Notes under the pieces: model-generated
Database searches by the model: none
What the model saw: the letters and a program-made list of their open reading frames with translations, nothing else
What the model was told of the DNA's origin: nothing
Translations under genes and position numbers: made by a program
From: Streptomyces sp. NBC_00576
Lineage (GTDB): Bacteria > Actinomycetota > Actinomycetes > Streptomycetales > Streptomycetaceae
Direction of reading: 5' to 3'
DNA: 64,000 nt
NCBI RefSeq assembly: GCF_036345175.1
Contig: NZ_CP107780.1
Location: 6,696,001-6,760,000 of the forward strand
In this document: positions 25,484 through 34,115 of the stretch, piece after piece
How positions within the stretch are numbered: position 1 is the stretch's first letter
Layout of the letters: each line of letters opens with the position of its first letter

Positions 25484-25984
25484 ATGTCGGCGTCCGCCCG
25501 CGGTGACGCCGGGACGTCGGACTCCGGCATGTCCGGTTCCGGTACGTCAGGCTCCCGCACGTCAGGCTCCCGTACGTCTGGCTCCCGTACGTCCGACTCC
25601 GGCATGACCGCGATCGAGTTCGTGCTGCTGACGCCCGTACTCTTCTTCATGATCTTCGCGACGGTGCAGTTCGCGCTGTACTTCTTCGCGGACCACGTCG
25701 CCCAGGCAGCGGCCCAGGCCGGCGCCCGCAAGGCCCGCGCCATGGCGCACGATCAGCCGGGCGCGTGGCGCGGCGAGGCGCAGGACGTGGTGGACAGCTA
25801 CATCCAGCAGCTGGGCCCGACGCTGGTCCTGTCGCCGAACGTGACGATGCTCCAGCCGGAGCAGAACACGGTGGGCGTGGAGATCACGGCACGGGTGCCC
25901 ACGGTGTTCCCCGGGTTCGATCTGACGGTGCACGCGCAGTCGGTGGGGCCGGTGGAGCGGTTTGTGCGGGATGAGGTGAACTGA
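25484..25984 (+). CDS. TadE-like minor pseudopilin, first
   Basis: This 166-residue protein has a long Ser/Gly/Thr/Arg N-terminal stretch with repeats, then the TadE signature MTAIEFVLLTPVLFFMIFATVQFALYF and a helical/strand C-terminus. The ATG at 25484 follows GGAGG; a GTG at 25406 would extend it but has no ribosome site. Prepilin processing is expected before the hydrophobic helix. Its stop overlaps the start of the next gene. It likely forms part of the pilus initiation complex. Confidence 0.85.
   Translation: MSASARGDAGTSDSGMSGSGTSGSRTSGSRTSGSRTSDSGMTAIEFVLLTPVLFFMIFATVQFALYFFADHVAQAAAQAGARKARAMAHDQPGAWRGEAQDVVDSYIQQLGPTLVLSPNVTMLQPEQNTVGVEITARVPTVFPGFDLTVHAQSVGPVERFVRDEVN
25530..25600. 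repeat. 15-base tandem repeats in the TadE-like gene
   Basis: Imperfect 15-base units of the form ACGTCAGGCTCCCGC/T repeat about four or five times and encode GSRTS units in the leader part of the TadE-like protein. The frame is kept. Leader length probably varies among strains. Confidence 0.75.
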
Positions 25985-26403
25985 TGAACCCGCCTTCCTG
26001 TGTGCGGAATTACGGTGACCGGGGCCTGTCCACCATCGAGGTGGTGATCCTCGCCCCGGTGATGATCATGTTCATCCTGGTGCTGGTGGCCTTCGGGCAA
26101 CTGGTCGACGGGCGCGGGGCGGTGGACGGGGCGGCGCGGGACGCGGCCCGGGCCGGGTCGATCCAGAAGGATCACGGGACGGCGATGGCGGAGGCCAGGA
26201 GAGCCGCGGAGGCCGACCTCACGGACATCTGCTCGGGCCCGGTCACCGTGACCCAGACCAGCGCCGGCTTCGAGCCCGACACCATCTTCTCGGTCGAGGT
26301 GAGCTGCGAGGTACGAGGCCTGGCGATGCTCGGCCTGGACATCCCGACGACGCTGACGGGGAGCTTCAGCTCACCGCTGGACCCGTTCCGGAGGACGGCG
26401 TGA
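25984..26403 (+). CDS. TadE/TadF-like minor pseudopilin, second
   Basis: This 139-residue protein has the prepilin-type junction RGLSTIEVVILAPVMIMFILVLVAFGQLV and a short extracytoplasmic domain with two cysteines (DICSGP and VSCEVRG). The TGATG overlap with the previous gene and the overlap with the next imply co-translation. It is probably a minor pilin or initiation protein. Confidence 0.85.
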   Translation: MNPPSCVRNYGDRGLSTIEVVILAPVMIMFILVLVAFGQLVDGRGAVDGAARDAARAGSIQKDHGTAMAEARRAAEADLTDICSGPVTVTQTSAGFEPDTIFSVEVSCEVRGLAMLGLDIPTTLTGSFSSPLDPFRRTA

Positions 26404-26879
26404 CGCTGACACCGAGGGTGCCCTCTGCCGTACGCGACTGGTCCGAGCGCCGGCGGGCCCGCCTCGACGACCGAGGCTCAGGCGCAGGCGCGGTGATCAT
26501 CTTCGCCCTCCTCTTCCTCTCCCTCTCCGCCTTCGTGATCGACGGCGGCATGTCCATCTCGAAGCGGGAACGCGCGGCGGACATCGCGGAACAGGCGGCG
26601 CGTTACGCCGCCCAGGACATAGACCTCGACGCCCTCTACGGCAACGCGGCGGGCGGCGCCCCGATCAACTTCCAGAACTGCGACGCCCGCGTGAAGGCTT
26701 TCGCCCAGGAAATGGGCATGTCCGGCGCGGACACGGGCGCGTCCCACTGCGTGGCGGCGAACGCCAACGAGGTGCAGGTCGAGGTGCAGTTGACGTACTC
26801 GCCGGTGTTTACGGGGCTGTTCTACGGCGGGGACGTGACGGTACGGGGCGAGGCGGTGGCGGAGAACGAGGTGGGCTGA
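26400..26879 (+). CDS. TadG-like pilus protein with Tad-type N-terminus
   Basis: This 159-residue protein has the N-terminal Tad-domain helix (GSGAGAVIIFALLFLSLSAFVIDGG) after a basic leader, and a small C-terminal domain with two cysteines (FQNCDAR and ASHCVAA). It is much shorter than proteobacterial TadG, as is usual in actinobacteria. A GTG start overlaps the previous stop. It ends the pilus operon; the next gene runs leftward from the other side. Confidence 0.8.
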   Translation: MTLTPRVPSAVRDWSERRRARLDDRGSGAGAVIIFALLFLSLSAFVIDGGMSISKRERAADIAEQAARYAAQDIDLDALYGNAAGGAPINFQNCDARVKAFAQEMGMSGADTGASHCVAANANEVQVEVQLTYSPVFTGLFYGGDVTVRGEAVAENEVG

Positions 26880-26890
26880 GGTAGCTCAGC

Positions 26891-27244
26891 TCACTTGGCG
26901 CCGCCGCTGTTGCCCTTGCCGCCGCCACCCCGGGTGTCCTTGGTCGTCATCTTCTCGTTGACCTGCTTGGCGAGTTCGTCGTCCAGCTTCTTGAACTCGC
27001 GTACGACGGCGTCGGACATGTCGGCGAGGGCGTCGAGCTGCTGGGTGATGTCCTCGCGGCCGTCCTCCCAGTTGGACTCGAAGTCCTCCAGCGCGTCGTT
27101 GACGCTGCCGTCGCCGATGTCGTCCTTGTAGGACTCGAAGAGCTTCTTGGTGTGATTCAGCCGCGTCTTGATGGAGCGCAGCCGGCTGCCGTACTCCTCC
27201 AGCTCGCTCAGCGGGAGCGTGAGGTCGGATTTGCCCTTGCCCAT
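26891..27244 (-). CDS. WXG100-like protein of effector module C
   Basis: This 117-residue helical protein contains ALEDFESNWEDGREDI, with a W-x-x-G hairpin, and a C-terminal helix followed by a Gly/Lys-rich tail. The ATG at 27244 follows GGGGGAC; an upstream extension of the frame is not supported. It reads leftward and is divergent from the chaperone-like gene and RHS toxin gene. It is the counterpart of the products at 2185 and 13292, though less similar. A partner role for the RHS effector is inferred. Confidence 0.75.
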   Translation of the reverse strand: MGKGKSDLTLPLSELEEYGSRLRSIKTRLNHTKKLFESYKDDIGDGSVNDALEDFESNWEDGREDITQQLDALADMSDAVVREFKKLDDELAKQVNEKMTTKDTRGGGGKGNSGGAK

Positions 27245-27411
27245 GTGCGAGTCCCCCAGGAGCGCCTCGTAGTCTGACCGACGTCTGATCGGCACCGTAC
27301 AACGGAACGATGCTGGCACGGGAGATCGAGCGGACGAGCGGTCGAGCGGTCGAGCGGTCGATTGATGTCGAGTGAAGCCGAGTGAACGAGTGAACGGGGT
27401 GGAGTGAGGAC

Positions 27412-28059
27412 ATGGCCCGCTACAGCGAAGCGCAGACGGTCGAGCGAGGTGGGTTCCGGATCAAGGTGCCCGAGTCGTGGTGGGAGTTCGACGTGCGCCC
27501 CGAGTCCCGGGACGACTCCATCCGCCGGATGGTCGACGAACGGGTGCGGCAGCGAACGGAGTTGGCCCAGTACCGAGACACGTACACCGCGTTCCTGCAG
27601 AAGGCGGCGGCGGACGCGTGGAAGTCGGGCGCGCTGTACTGCGGTTGCATGGCGGAGAGCTTCGGCGGTGACACCCCCATCACCGGCTCCGTGACGGTCT
27701 CGATGGTCGGCGGCCGTACGCAGGACGGGGCGCCGCTCTCGAACGACCCGGCGGCCATCGCGGCCCAGTTGGCGGTCAAGGAGGCGAAGAGGGTGGGCGA
27801 CTCCTGGCGCAAGGTCACCACCGTCGACATCCCGGGCGTCGGTCCGGCGGCGCGTACGTACGGCGTCGAGGACATCGCCGTACCGGGCGACGAACTCGGC
27901 CGCACCATCCGCGCTGTGCTGATGCAGACGTTCATCCCGGTTCCGGGCCAGGAGGGCAAGGTGGCGCTGGTGGCGGGCAGCAGCCAGGTGCTGGACCTGG
28001 CGGAGTCGTTCTTCGACATCTTCGACGCGATCACCTCGACGTTCCGGTTCAGCGGCTGA
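27412..28059 (+). CDS. Small effector-associated protein (chaperone-like), module C
   Basis: This 215-residue soluble protein opens with GFRIKVPESWWEFDVRPESR, the same P-x-x-W-aromatic pattern as the products at 5391, 6038, 10259 and 10806. Its end (LVAGSSQVLDLAESFFDIFDAITST) matches their C-terminal strand and helix. A region CGCMAESFGGDTP corresponds to the LCAGNYDAF area of the product at 10806. It directly precedes the RHS toxin gene, which strengthens the view that the family serves as effector chaperone or adaptor. No enzymatic motif is visible. Confidence 0.7.
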   Translation: MARYSEAQTVERGGFRIKVPESWWEFDVRPESRDDSIRRMVDERVRQRTELAQYRDTYTAFLQKAAADAWKSGALYCGCMAESFGGDTPITGSVTVSMVGGRTQDGAPLSNDPAAIAAQLAVKEAKRVGDSWRKVTTVDIPGVGPAARTYGVEDIAVPGDELGRTIRAVLMQTFIPVPGQEGKVALVAGSSQVLDLAESFFDIFDAITSTFRFSG

Positions 28060-28148
28060 CCGCCTTCACGTCGAACGGTCGTTCCTAGTAGGTTCACGTG
28101 TGCACACGGTTGTCGGTGGCGCGTATGTGACGTGACGGGGGTTGCGGG

Positions 28149-31100
28149 ATGGCGGGGTATCGGCCGGCGGACTGGCATGTGCTGGACCTGGACAAGGACC
28201 CGACGCCAGGCGATCCGCAGCGTGTCCGTCAACTGGCCCGTACCTTGCATGACTTCGCGGACGATGTCGCGGACGCGCTGCGGCTCATCAAGGGGATGGC
28301 GTCGGAGAACGAGACGCTGGAGTGGGCGGGTAAGACCGCTGAGGTGTTCCAGGACGAGTTCTCGGATGTGCCGAAGAACTTGAAGAAGCTGAAGAAGTCG
28401 TACGACCTGTGCGGTGACGCGCTGGTGGACTACTGGCCGAAGTTGGAGCGCGCGCAGGCACTGGCCGACAAGGCGCTGGCCAAGGGCCGGGAGGCGCAGG
28501 CGGACCTGTCCTCGGCCAAGTCCCGTCTCTCCTCGGCCGATTCGTGGGTGACGCGGGCGACGAAGGAGTCCGACAAGTACAAGGACGATCCCACCGGCAG
28601 CAAGGCCGCCGAGCCGCCGGACGAGGCGAAGGTACGGGCCGCCACCCGCGACGCCCAGCACGCCAAGACCGCCCAGGACAGCGCCCAGTCGGACGTGAAC
28701 GGTGCGCAGTCGGCCCTCGACGCGGCGAAGAAGATGGCCGAGGACGCGCGGAAGATGCGCGAGGAGGCTGCGGGGGAAGCGAAGCGGAAGATCGACGAGG
28801 CCTCCGATGCCGGTATTCAGAACCGGAGTTGGTGGGAGGAGGTCGGGGACTGGTTCACCGACAACTGGGACAGCATCGTCGCGGTGTGCAAGATCGTTGT
28901 CGCGGTGGTCGGGGTCGTCGCGATGATTATTGGCGGGCCGATTCTCGGGGCGATTGTGCTGATCGCGGCGCTGGTGGTGCTCGCGGACACGCTTTACAAG
29001 TATTCCAAGGGACAGGCGTCTCTGTGGGATGTGGGTTTTGCCGCGCTGGACTGCATACCCGGCGGCAAGGGCCTGACCACCCTCGGAGGTCTCGCCAAGG
29101 GCATGAAGTCGCTGGGCAAGGGTGGCCTCAAGGCCATGGCCGAGGGGCTGGGGAAGCGAGGCCTCCGCAGGGAGGCGGACAACGCCGTCGCCAAGGGGAA
29201 GCCGGCAGGCGGGCGGTGCAAGAACGGCGATCCGATCGACATGGTCTCTGGCGAGATGCTGATGACCGCGACGGACGTACTGCTTCCCGGAGTGTTGCGG
29301 CTGGCCGTCGCGCGCACGCATGTCTCCACCTATCGCTCGGGCCGCTGGTTCGGCCCCTCATGGACCTCCACGCTCGACCAACGGCTCGAACTCGATGACG
29401 AGGGCGTGCTGTTCGCCACAGCGGACGGCATGGTGCTGGTCTATCCGCCGCCGCAGGGCGACAGCGGTGTCCTGCCTCAGGAGGGGCCCCGCTGGCCGCT
29501 GTCCTGGGACGAGGGACAGCCGGGCGCCTTGAGGGTCACCGACCCCGTGTCGGGCATCACCCGGCTCTTCGCTCCCGTGGAGTGCGCCGAGCACGACACC
29601 GGGCTCACGCTGCCCATACAGGCGGTCTGGGACCGCAACGGCAACCGTATCGACATCGACTACGCCACAGACGGCACGCCGCTCGCCCTGAGGCACTCCG
29701 GCGGCTATCACGTGGCCGTCGATTCGGCCGACGCCCGAGTCACGGGGCTACGACTGCTCGATCCCGGCAACGGCCCTGTGCCGCTGGTGCGTTACGCCTA
29801 CGAGAACGGCCGCCTGACCGAGATCGTCAACTCCAGCGACCTGCCGTACCGGCTCACCTACGACGCGGACGACCGAATAACGTCCTGGACCGACCGCACG
29901 GGTTCCTGGTACCGCTACACCTATGACGAGGCCCACCGTGTCATCCGCGGCGAGGGTGTCGACGGCGTCCTCGACTGCGCCATCACATACGACACGGAGA
30001 CCCGCACCACTCGGTACACCGACTCTCTCGGCCGCACCACCACGTATCGGCACAACGAGAGGCTGCAGCTCGTCTCGGTGAGCAACGCGCTGGGGCAGAG
30101 CATCGCCAACGAGTGGGACCGCTACGACCGTCTGCTCTCCCGGACCGACGCACTGGGCCGCACCACCGGCTACGGCTACGACCCGGCCGGGAATCTCACC
30201 ATGGTCGTTCGCCCCGACGGTGCCGTGACCGAAGCCGAGTACGACGAACTGCGCCTCCTGGTGCGGGCGGTGACCCCCGGCGGAGCGGAGTGGCGCCACG
30301 CGTATGACAGCAAGGGCAACCACATCGCCACCACCGGTCCGACCGGGGCGAGGACGCGCTACGAGTACGACCGTCACGGCGGCCTCGTCGCCGTCACCGA
30401 CGCCGCCGGGCGCACCAGCAGGGCACGGTGCGACGCGACCGGGCTGCCCGTCGAGTTCACCGATGCACGGGGTGCCGTCAGCCGGATCCAGCGGGACGCC
30501 CTGGGCCAGATCAGGAGCTTCACCGACGCGCGGGGACGCGTCACGCACCGGCGGACCACGCCCGAGGGCCGGATGGTGTGGCGCCGGACGCCGGACGGGT
30601 CCCAGGAGCACTGGGTGTGGGACGCCGAGGGCAACCTGGTGTCCCAGACCGACCAGCTGGGGCGTACGACCACGTTCGAGGTCGGCCCGTTCGGCCAGGT
30701 CGCCGCCCGCAGGCTGGCCGACGGCACCGCCCACTCGTTCGCCTACGACACCGAGCTGAACCTGGTCGAGGTGAGGGACCCCCACGAAAACACCTGGCAG
30801 TACGGGTATGACGCGGCGAACCGCTTGGTGTCCGAGACCGACTTCGGCGGGCGCTCGCTCACCTACGCACTGGACGCCGTGGGCCTGCTCGCGTCCCGGG
30901 TCAACGGCGCCGGAGAGACTGTCTCGTTCCTCCGCGACGTCCTCGGCCGCACGGTCGAGACACGGTACGACGGTGTCTCGACCAGCTGCACGTACGACGC
31001 CGCAGGCCGCCCGATCCGGGAAGCCGGTCCCGATGCCATCGTCGAGCGCGCCTACAGCGTGGACGGTCTGTTGCTCTCGGAGAGCATCGACGGCAGGACG

Positions 31101-32822
31101 ACGACATTCGAGTACGACGTCCTCGGCCGGCGCATCAGGCGGTGCACCCCCACCGGCATCGAGTCCACCTGGACGTATGACGACACGGACCGCTCCGCAG
31201 TGCTCGAAGCGGACGGCCGCCGCATCGTGTTCGGTTTCGACGACCTCGATCGTGAGACGAGCAGGACCCTCCCCGGCGAAGTCCGGCTCAGCCACTCCTG
31301 GGACGACACGGGCAGGCTCGCCGCCCAGACGCTGGAACGCACTTCGGCCCCCGACAGGGCGGCCTTCGACAGGGCGGCCTTCGACAGGGCGGCCCTCGAC
31401 GGGGAAGAGGCCCTGCTCCAGCGGCGCACCTATGCGTACCGCCCGGACGGCGTCCCCACCTCCGTCGACGAACTCACCACCGGAACGCGCCACTTCGCCC
31501 TCGACACCAGGGGCAGGGTCACCGCTGTGGACGCGCGAGGGTGGCAGGAGACCTACCAGTACGACGAGTTGGGGAACATCACGCGGGCGTCGAGCCCCGT
31601 TGTCGAGGACGGTGACAGGAACCGTGCCTTCGCGGGAACCCGGATTCAGCACACCGGGCGCACCCGCTACGAACGGGACGGGGAAGGGCGGATCGTCCGC
31701 ACGGTGCGGCGGCTGCTCAACGGGCAGCGACGGATCCGTTCGTACACGTGGAACAGCCGGAGCCGGCTCGTCGGTACGACGACACCGGACGGAGTTGACT
31801 GGCGGTACTGGTACGACTCCGCGGGCCGCCGGGTGGCGAAGCAGCGGCTGACCGCGAACGGAGCAGTCGCCGACGAGATCCTCTTCGTGTGGGACGGCAC
31901 CCGTCTCGTCGAACAGATCACACAGGACGGCTCTGCCACGACCTGGGACTACGTCCCCGGAACCCATCAGCCGATCACCCAGCTCGACCGGGCGGCGCCG
32001 GGCCTGGAAACACGCTTCCACGCGATCGTCACCGACCTCTCCGGCGCGCCGGCCGAACTCGTCTCGGCCGACGGCGAGGTGGTCCGGCTGCGGCGGACAA
32101 CCCTCTGGGGCAGCCGCCTGCCCGAACCCCCGCAGACCGGCGCCACCGACAAGGTCGACTGTCCGCTGCGGTTCCCCGGACAGTACGCCGACGACGAGAC
32201 CGGCTGGCACTACAACTTCCTGCGCCACTACGACCCGCTCACCGGGCAGTACGTCAGCCCCGACCCCCTCGGCCTCGCACCCGCCACGAACGACAGCGCG
32301 TACGTCCCCAACCCGCACCGGTGGAGCGACCCGCTCGGACTGGCCTGGCAGGACCCGGCCAACGGAATGCGGTTCGGGCGGGACCCGGATCTTCCGGAGG
32401 GGGATCGCGAGTACACGCGGAACAACCAGTACCCGTCCGATTACCGCGTGCCCACCCACGACTACATGGTCGAGAACTACACCGACGAAGGCCGTGCGAT
32501 CAGCGGGGTGCCGCGCGACGACGACGGCGCGCGGATCCCCCGGGACCAGCTGACCTGGCGCAACGGCAACGACGAGCTGATCTGGGACCCCCGGGCCGAC
32601 AATCCCAGGCCGTTCCACCGTACGGTGACCTACGAACACCTGGACCCGGTGGTACAGCATTGGAACCGGGAAGGCCGATTCTCCGACCGCCCCACACGCA
32701 ACGACTTCTACAACAACACGGAGCACCTGGAAGCGATGGAGTTGAGGGAGAACTCCAGGGGCGGCGGCCGTATGACGGACACGTTCATCCAGGAAGTCGG
32801 AGACGGATACTCATGCAGCTGA
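28149..32822 (+). CDS. RHS-repeat polymorphic toxin with WXG-like N-terminus and nuclease-like tip
   Basis: The 1557-residue protein starts with DPTPGDPQRVRQLA and a helical WXG-like region (1-240), then a hydrophobic hairpin (about 245-285) and SLWDVGFAALDCIPGG. A DUF6531-type segment (GDPIDMVSGEM, from about 355) leads into RHS/YD repeats (about 570-1330). The RHS core (YDPLTGQYVSPDPLGL) ends near 1397 with DPLGL. The last 160 residues form the variable toxin tip, with YEHLDP (His1497), NDFYNN (Asn1518-Asn1523) and ENS (Asn1535), suggesting an HNH-superfamily nuclease. It is exported by the N-terminal module, probably by type VII secretion. The nuclease assignment is tentative. Confidence 0.85.
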   Translation: MAGYRPADWHVLDLDKDPTPGDPQRVRQLARTLHDFADDVADALRLIKGMASENETLEWAGKTAEVFQDEFSDVPKNLKKLKKSYDLCGDALVDYWPKLERAQALADKALAKGREAQADLSSAKSRLSSADSWVTRATKESDKYKDDPTGSKAAEPPDEAKVRAATRDAQHAKTAQDSAQSDVNGAQSALDAAKKMAEDARKMREEAAGEAKRKIDEASDAGIQNRSWWEEVGDWFTDNWDSIVAVCKIVVAVVGVVAMIIGGPILGAIVLIAALVVLADTLYKYSKGQASLWDVGFAALDCIPGGKGLTTLGGLAKGMKSLGKGGLKAMAEGLGKRGLRREADNAVAKGKPAGGRCKNGDPIDMVSGEMLMTATDVLLPGVLRLAVARTHVSTYRSGRWFGPSWTSTLDQRLELDDEGVLFATADGMVLVYPPPQGDSGVLPQEGPRWPLSWDEGQPGALRVTDPVSGITRLFAPVECAEHDTGLTLPIQAVWDRNGNRIDIDYATDGTPLALRHSGGYHVAVDSADARVTGLRLLDPGNGPVPLVRYAYENGRLTEIVNSSDLPYRLTYDADDRITSWTDRTGSWYRYTYDEAHRVIRGEGVDGVLDCAITYDTETRTTRYTDSLGRTTTYRHNERLQLVSVSNALGQSIANEWDRYDRLLSRTDALGRTTGYGYDPAGNLTMVVRPDGAVTEAEYDELRLLVRAVTPGGAEWRHAYDSKGNHIATTGPTGARTRYEYDRHGGLVAVTDAAGRTSRARCDATGLPVEFTDARGAVSRIQRDALGQIRSFTDARGRVTHRRTTPEGRMVWRRTPDGSQEHWVWDAEGNLVSQTDQLGRTTTFEVGPFGQVAARRLADGTAHSFAYDTELNLVEVRDPHENTWQYGYDAANRLVSETDFGGRSLTYALDAVGLLASRVNGAGETVSFLRDVLGRTVETRYDGVSTSCTYDAAGRPIREAGPDAIVERAYSVDGLLLSESIDGRTTTFEYDVLGRRIRRCTPTGIESTWTYDDTDRSAVLEADGRRIVFGFDDLDRETSRTLPGEVRLSHSWDDTGRLAAQTLERTSAPDRAAFDRAAFDRAALDGEEALLQRRTYAYRPDGVPTSVDELTTGTRHFALDTRGRVTAVDARGWQETYQYDELGNITRASSPVVEDGDRNRAFAGTRIQHTGRTRYERDGEGRIVRTVRRLLNGQRRIRSYTWNSRSRLVGTTTPDGVDWRYWYDSAGRRVAKQRLTANGAVADEILFVWDGTRLVEQITQDGSATTWDYVPGTHQPITQLDRAAPGLETRFHAIVTDLSGAPAELVSADGEVVRLRRTTLWGSRLPEPPQTGATDKVDCPLRFPGQYADDETGWHYNFLRHYDPLTGQYVSPDPLGLAPATNDSAYVPNPHRWSDPLGLAWQDPANGMRFGRDPDLPEGDREYTRNNQYPSDYRVPTHDYMVENYTDEGRAISGVPRDDDGARIPRDQLTWRNGNDELIWDPRADNPRPFHRTVTYEHLDPVVQHWNREGRFSDRPTRNDFYNNTEHLEAMELRENSRGGGRMTDTFIQEVGDGYSCS
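31355..31400. repeat. 15-base tandem repeat in the RHS gene
   Basis: The unit GACAGGGCGGCCTTC is repeated three times (last copy altered) and encodes DRAAF units between YD repeats. It is in frame and probably a local expansion. Confidence 0.75.
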
Positions 32823-32853
32823 TCACGGCGACAACGGTGATGACGGAGGATTC

Positions 32854-33600
32854 ATGGACATTCGCGCCGTAGTGACGGGCTTCCATGGCGCGGAGCCGCT
32901 TCCCGGTCTGCCCGACAGCTGGCACTGGTCGCCGGCTCCCGGGATCGACTTCGCGGGGGCGCTGTCCGCCGACGGGAAGCGGCTGCTCCAGCTGAGCGGC
33001 CGCGACTCCTACGACCAGGACCTGGCCGTCGGCACCCTTCGGTTCGCCCGTGAGCACGAGGACGCGATCTTCGCCCGCAACTCTTTCCTGGGCGCGCTCG
33101 ACGGCTTCGAACCGCCCGCCGGACACCGCTTCGACGCGGTGGTGGGTATCGCGCCCGAGGTCCACCGCTTCTACCGCGTGGAGAATCCGGACCTGACCCC
33201 GCACGTCCGGCTGACCTTTCCGGCGTACGCCTGCGAGTTCTCCGGCGACGAAACGCTCGACGAGGCCATCACCAGGTACCGCATGCTGCGCCTGAACCAT
33301 CTCGGCCGCGACCCCCTCCCCTTCCTGAAGATGCGGTACGCCAACACGCGCACCCGGGGCAAGAGCACGAACCCCGGCCGCGGCTTCACCGAGCCGGCGC
33401 GCCTCGTCGAGGAGCTTCGGCTGATGGACGGCGGAACCGGGAGTTTCGTCGAGTTCGAGAACCGGCACGGCGATGTGTGGCGTGCCGAATGGCACGGTGC
33501 GTGGTTCGTCGCTGAGTGGAACAACCAGAACGGCACACCGCGGCAGACAGGGCTGGACGAACTCGTCGAGTTCGCCACCGCGAGGCTGTACGACAGATAA
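32854..33600 (+). CDS. Candidate immunity protein for the RHS toxin
   Basis: This 248-residue soluble protein starts 31 bases after the toxin stop, with GGAGG upstream of the ATG. Immediate placement after a polymorphic toxin gene is the classical position of the cognate immunity gene. It is a close paralogue of the product at 18959-19714 (shared FPAYACEFSG and FVEFENRHGDVWRAEW). No named immunity domain was recognised. It may instead protect against a previous toxin tip, since several more immunity-like genes follow. Confidence 0.7.
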   Translation: MDIRAVVTGFHGAEPLPGLPDSWHWSPAPGIDFAGALSADGKRLLQLSGRDSYDQDLAVGTLRFAREHEDAIFARNSFLGALDGFEPPAGHRFDAVVGIAPEVHRFYRVENPDLTPHVRLTFPAYACEFSGDETLDEAITRYRMLRLNHLGRDPLPFLKMRYANTRTRGKSTNPGRGFTEPARLVEELRLMDGGTGSFVEFENRHGDVWRAEWHGAWFVAEWNNQNGTPRQTGLDELVEFATARLYDR

Positions 33601-33640
33601 GGACGAAGGCCGGGTATGGCGTCCGAATGGGGTTGAGAGA

Positions 33641-34082
33641 GTGGCGAGAGGCTGCTGGGCCTCGATGATCCCGACGAGTGGGATGCCGCGTTCGAGCGCG
33701 GTGATGATCACCTAGGTACGGCGGTGGGGTTGGCGTTCCAGTGTTCGCTGGAGGAGGCGTCGCCTCGGATTGTCAGGGCGATGCAGTTGCCGGACGGCGG
33801 CCAGCGCGGGTTCGCGTTCACCGCGGCGGGCACCGCGGCGCGGCTCAACGGTGAGCTGACCCCGGAGCTGTACGCCGCGCTGCGTACGGAGGGGCGTCGC
33901 GGCCTCGCCGAGACCGCCATCGACGACACGCTGACGTTTCGTGCTGTTCCGGGTATCTGCCGCCGTGGTTCAAGTGGCAGACGGTCGCGTCAACGGTGCG
34001 GGACAAGCTGGAGACCTGGTGGCTGGAGTCCACGTACTTGGTCGAGGTCGCCTTGCGGGCACTGCGAGGCCGCCGTTCCTGA
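33641..34082 (+). pseudogene. Frameshifted copy of the immunity-like gene at 35386
   Basis: In two frames this stretch encodes a protein clearly matching the product at 35386-35859: DDPDEWDAAFERG, CSLEEASPRIVRAMQLPD and LNGELTPELYAALR, then after a shift near 33938, DKLETWWLEST. A small deletion right after the start (33641-33650) puts the start out of frame, and a second frameshift breaks the middle. The stop is at 34080-34082. It is a decayed duplicate in the immunity array. Confidence 0.8.
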
Positions 34083-34115
34083 ACGGATGTTGATCAAGGA
34101 GAAGGGTTCTGCGGT

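Noticed and set aside
29748..32726. 992-codon antisense frame opposite the RHS gene
   Set aside because: It shows shadow composition and no domain, while the plus-strand frame has clear YD repeats and an RHS core.
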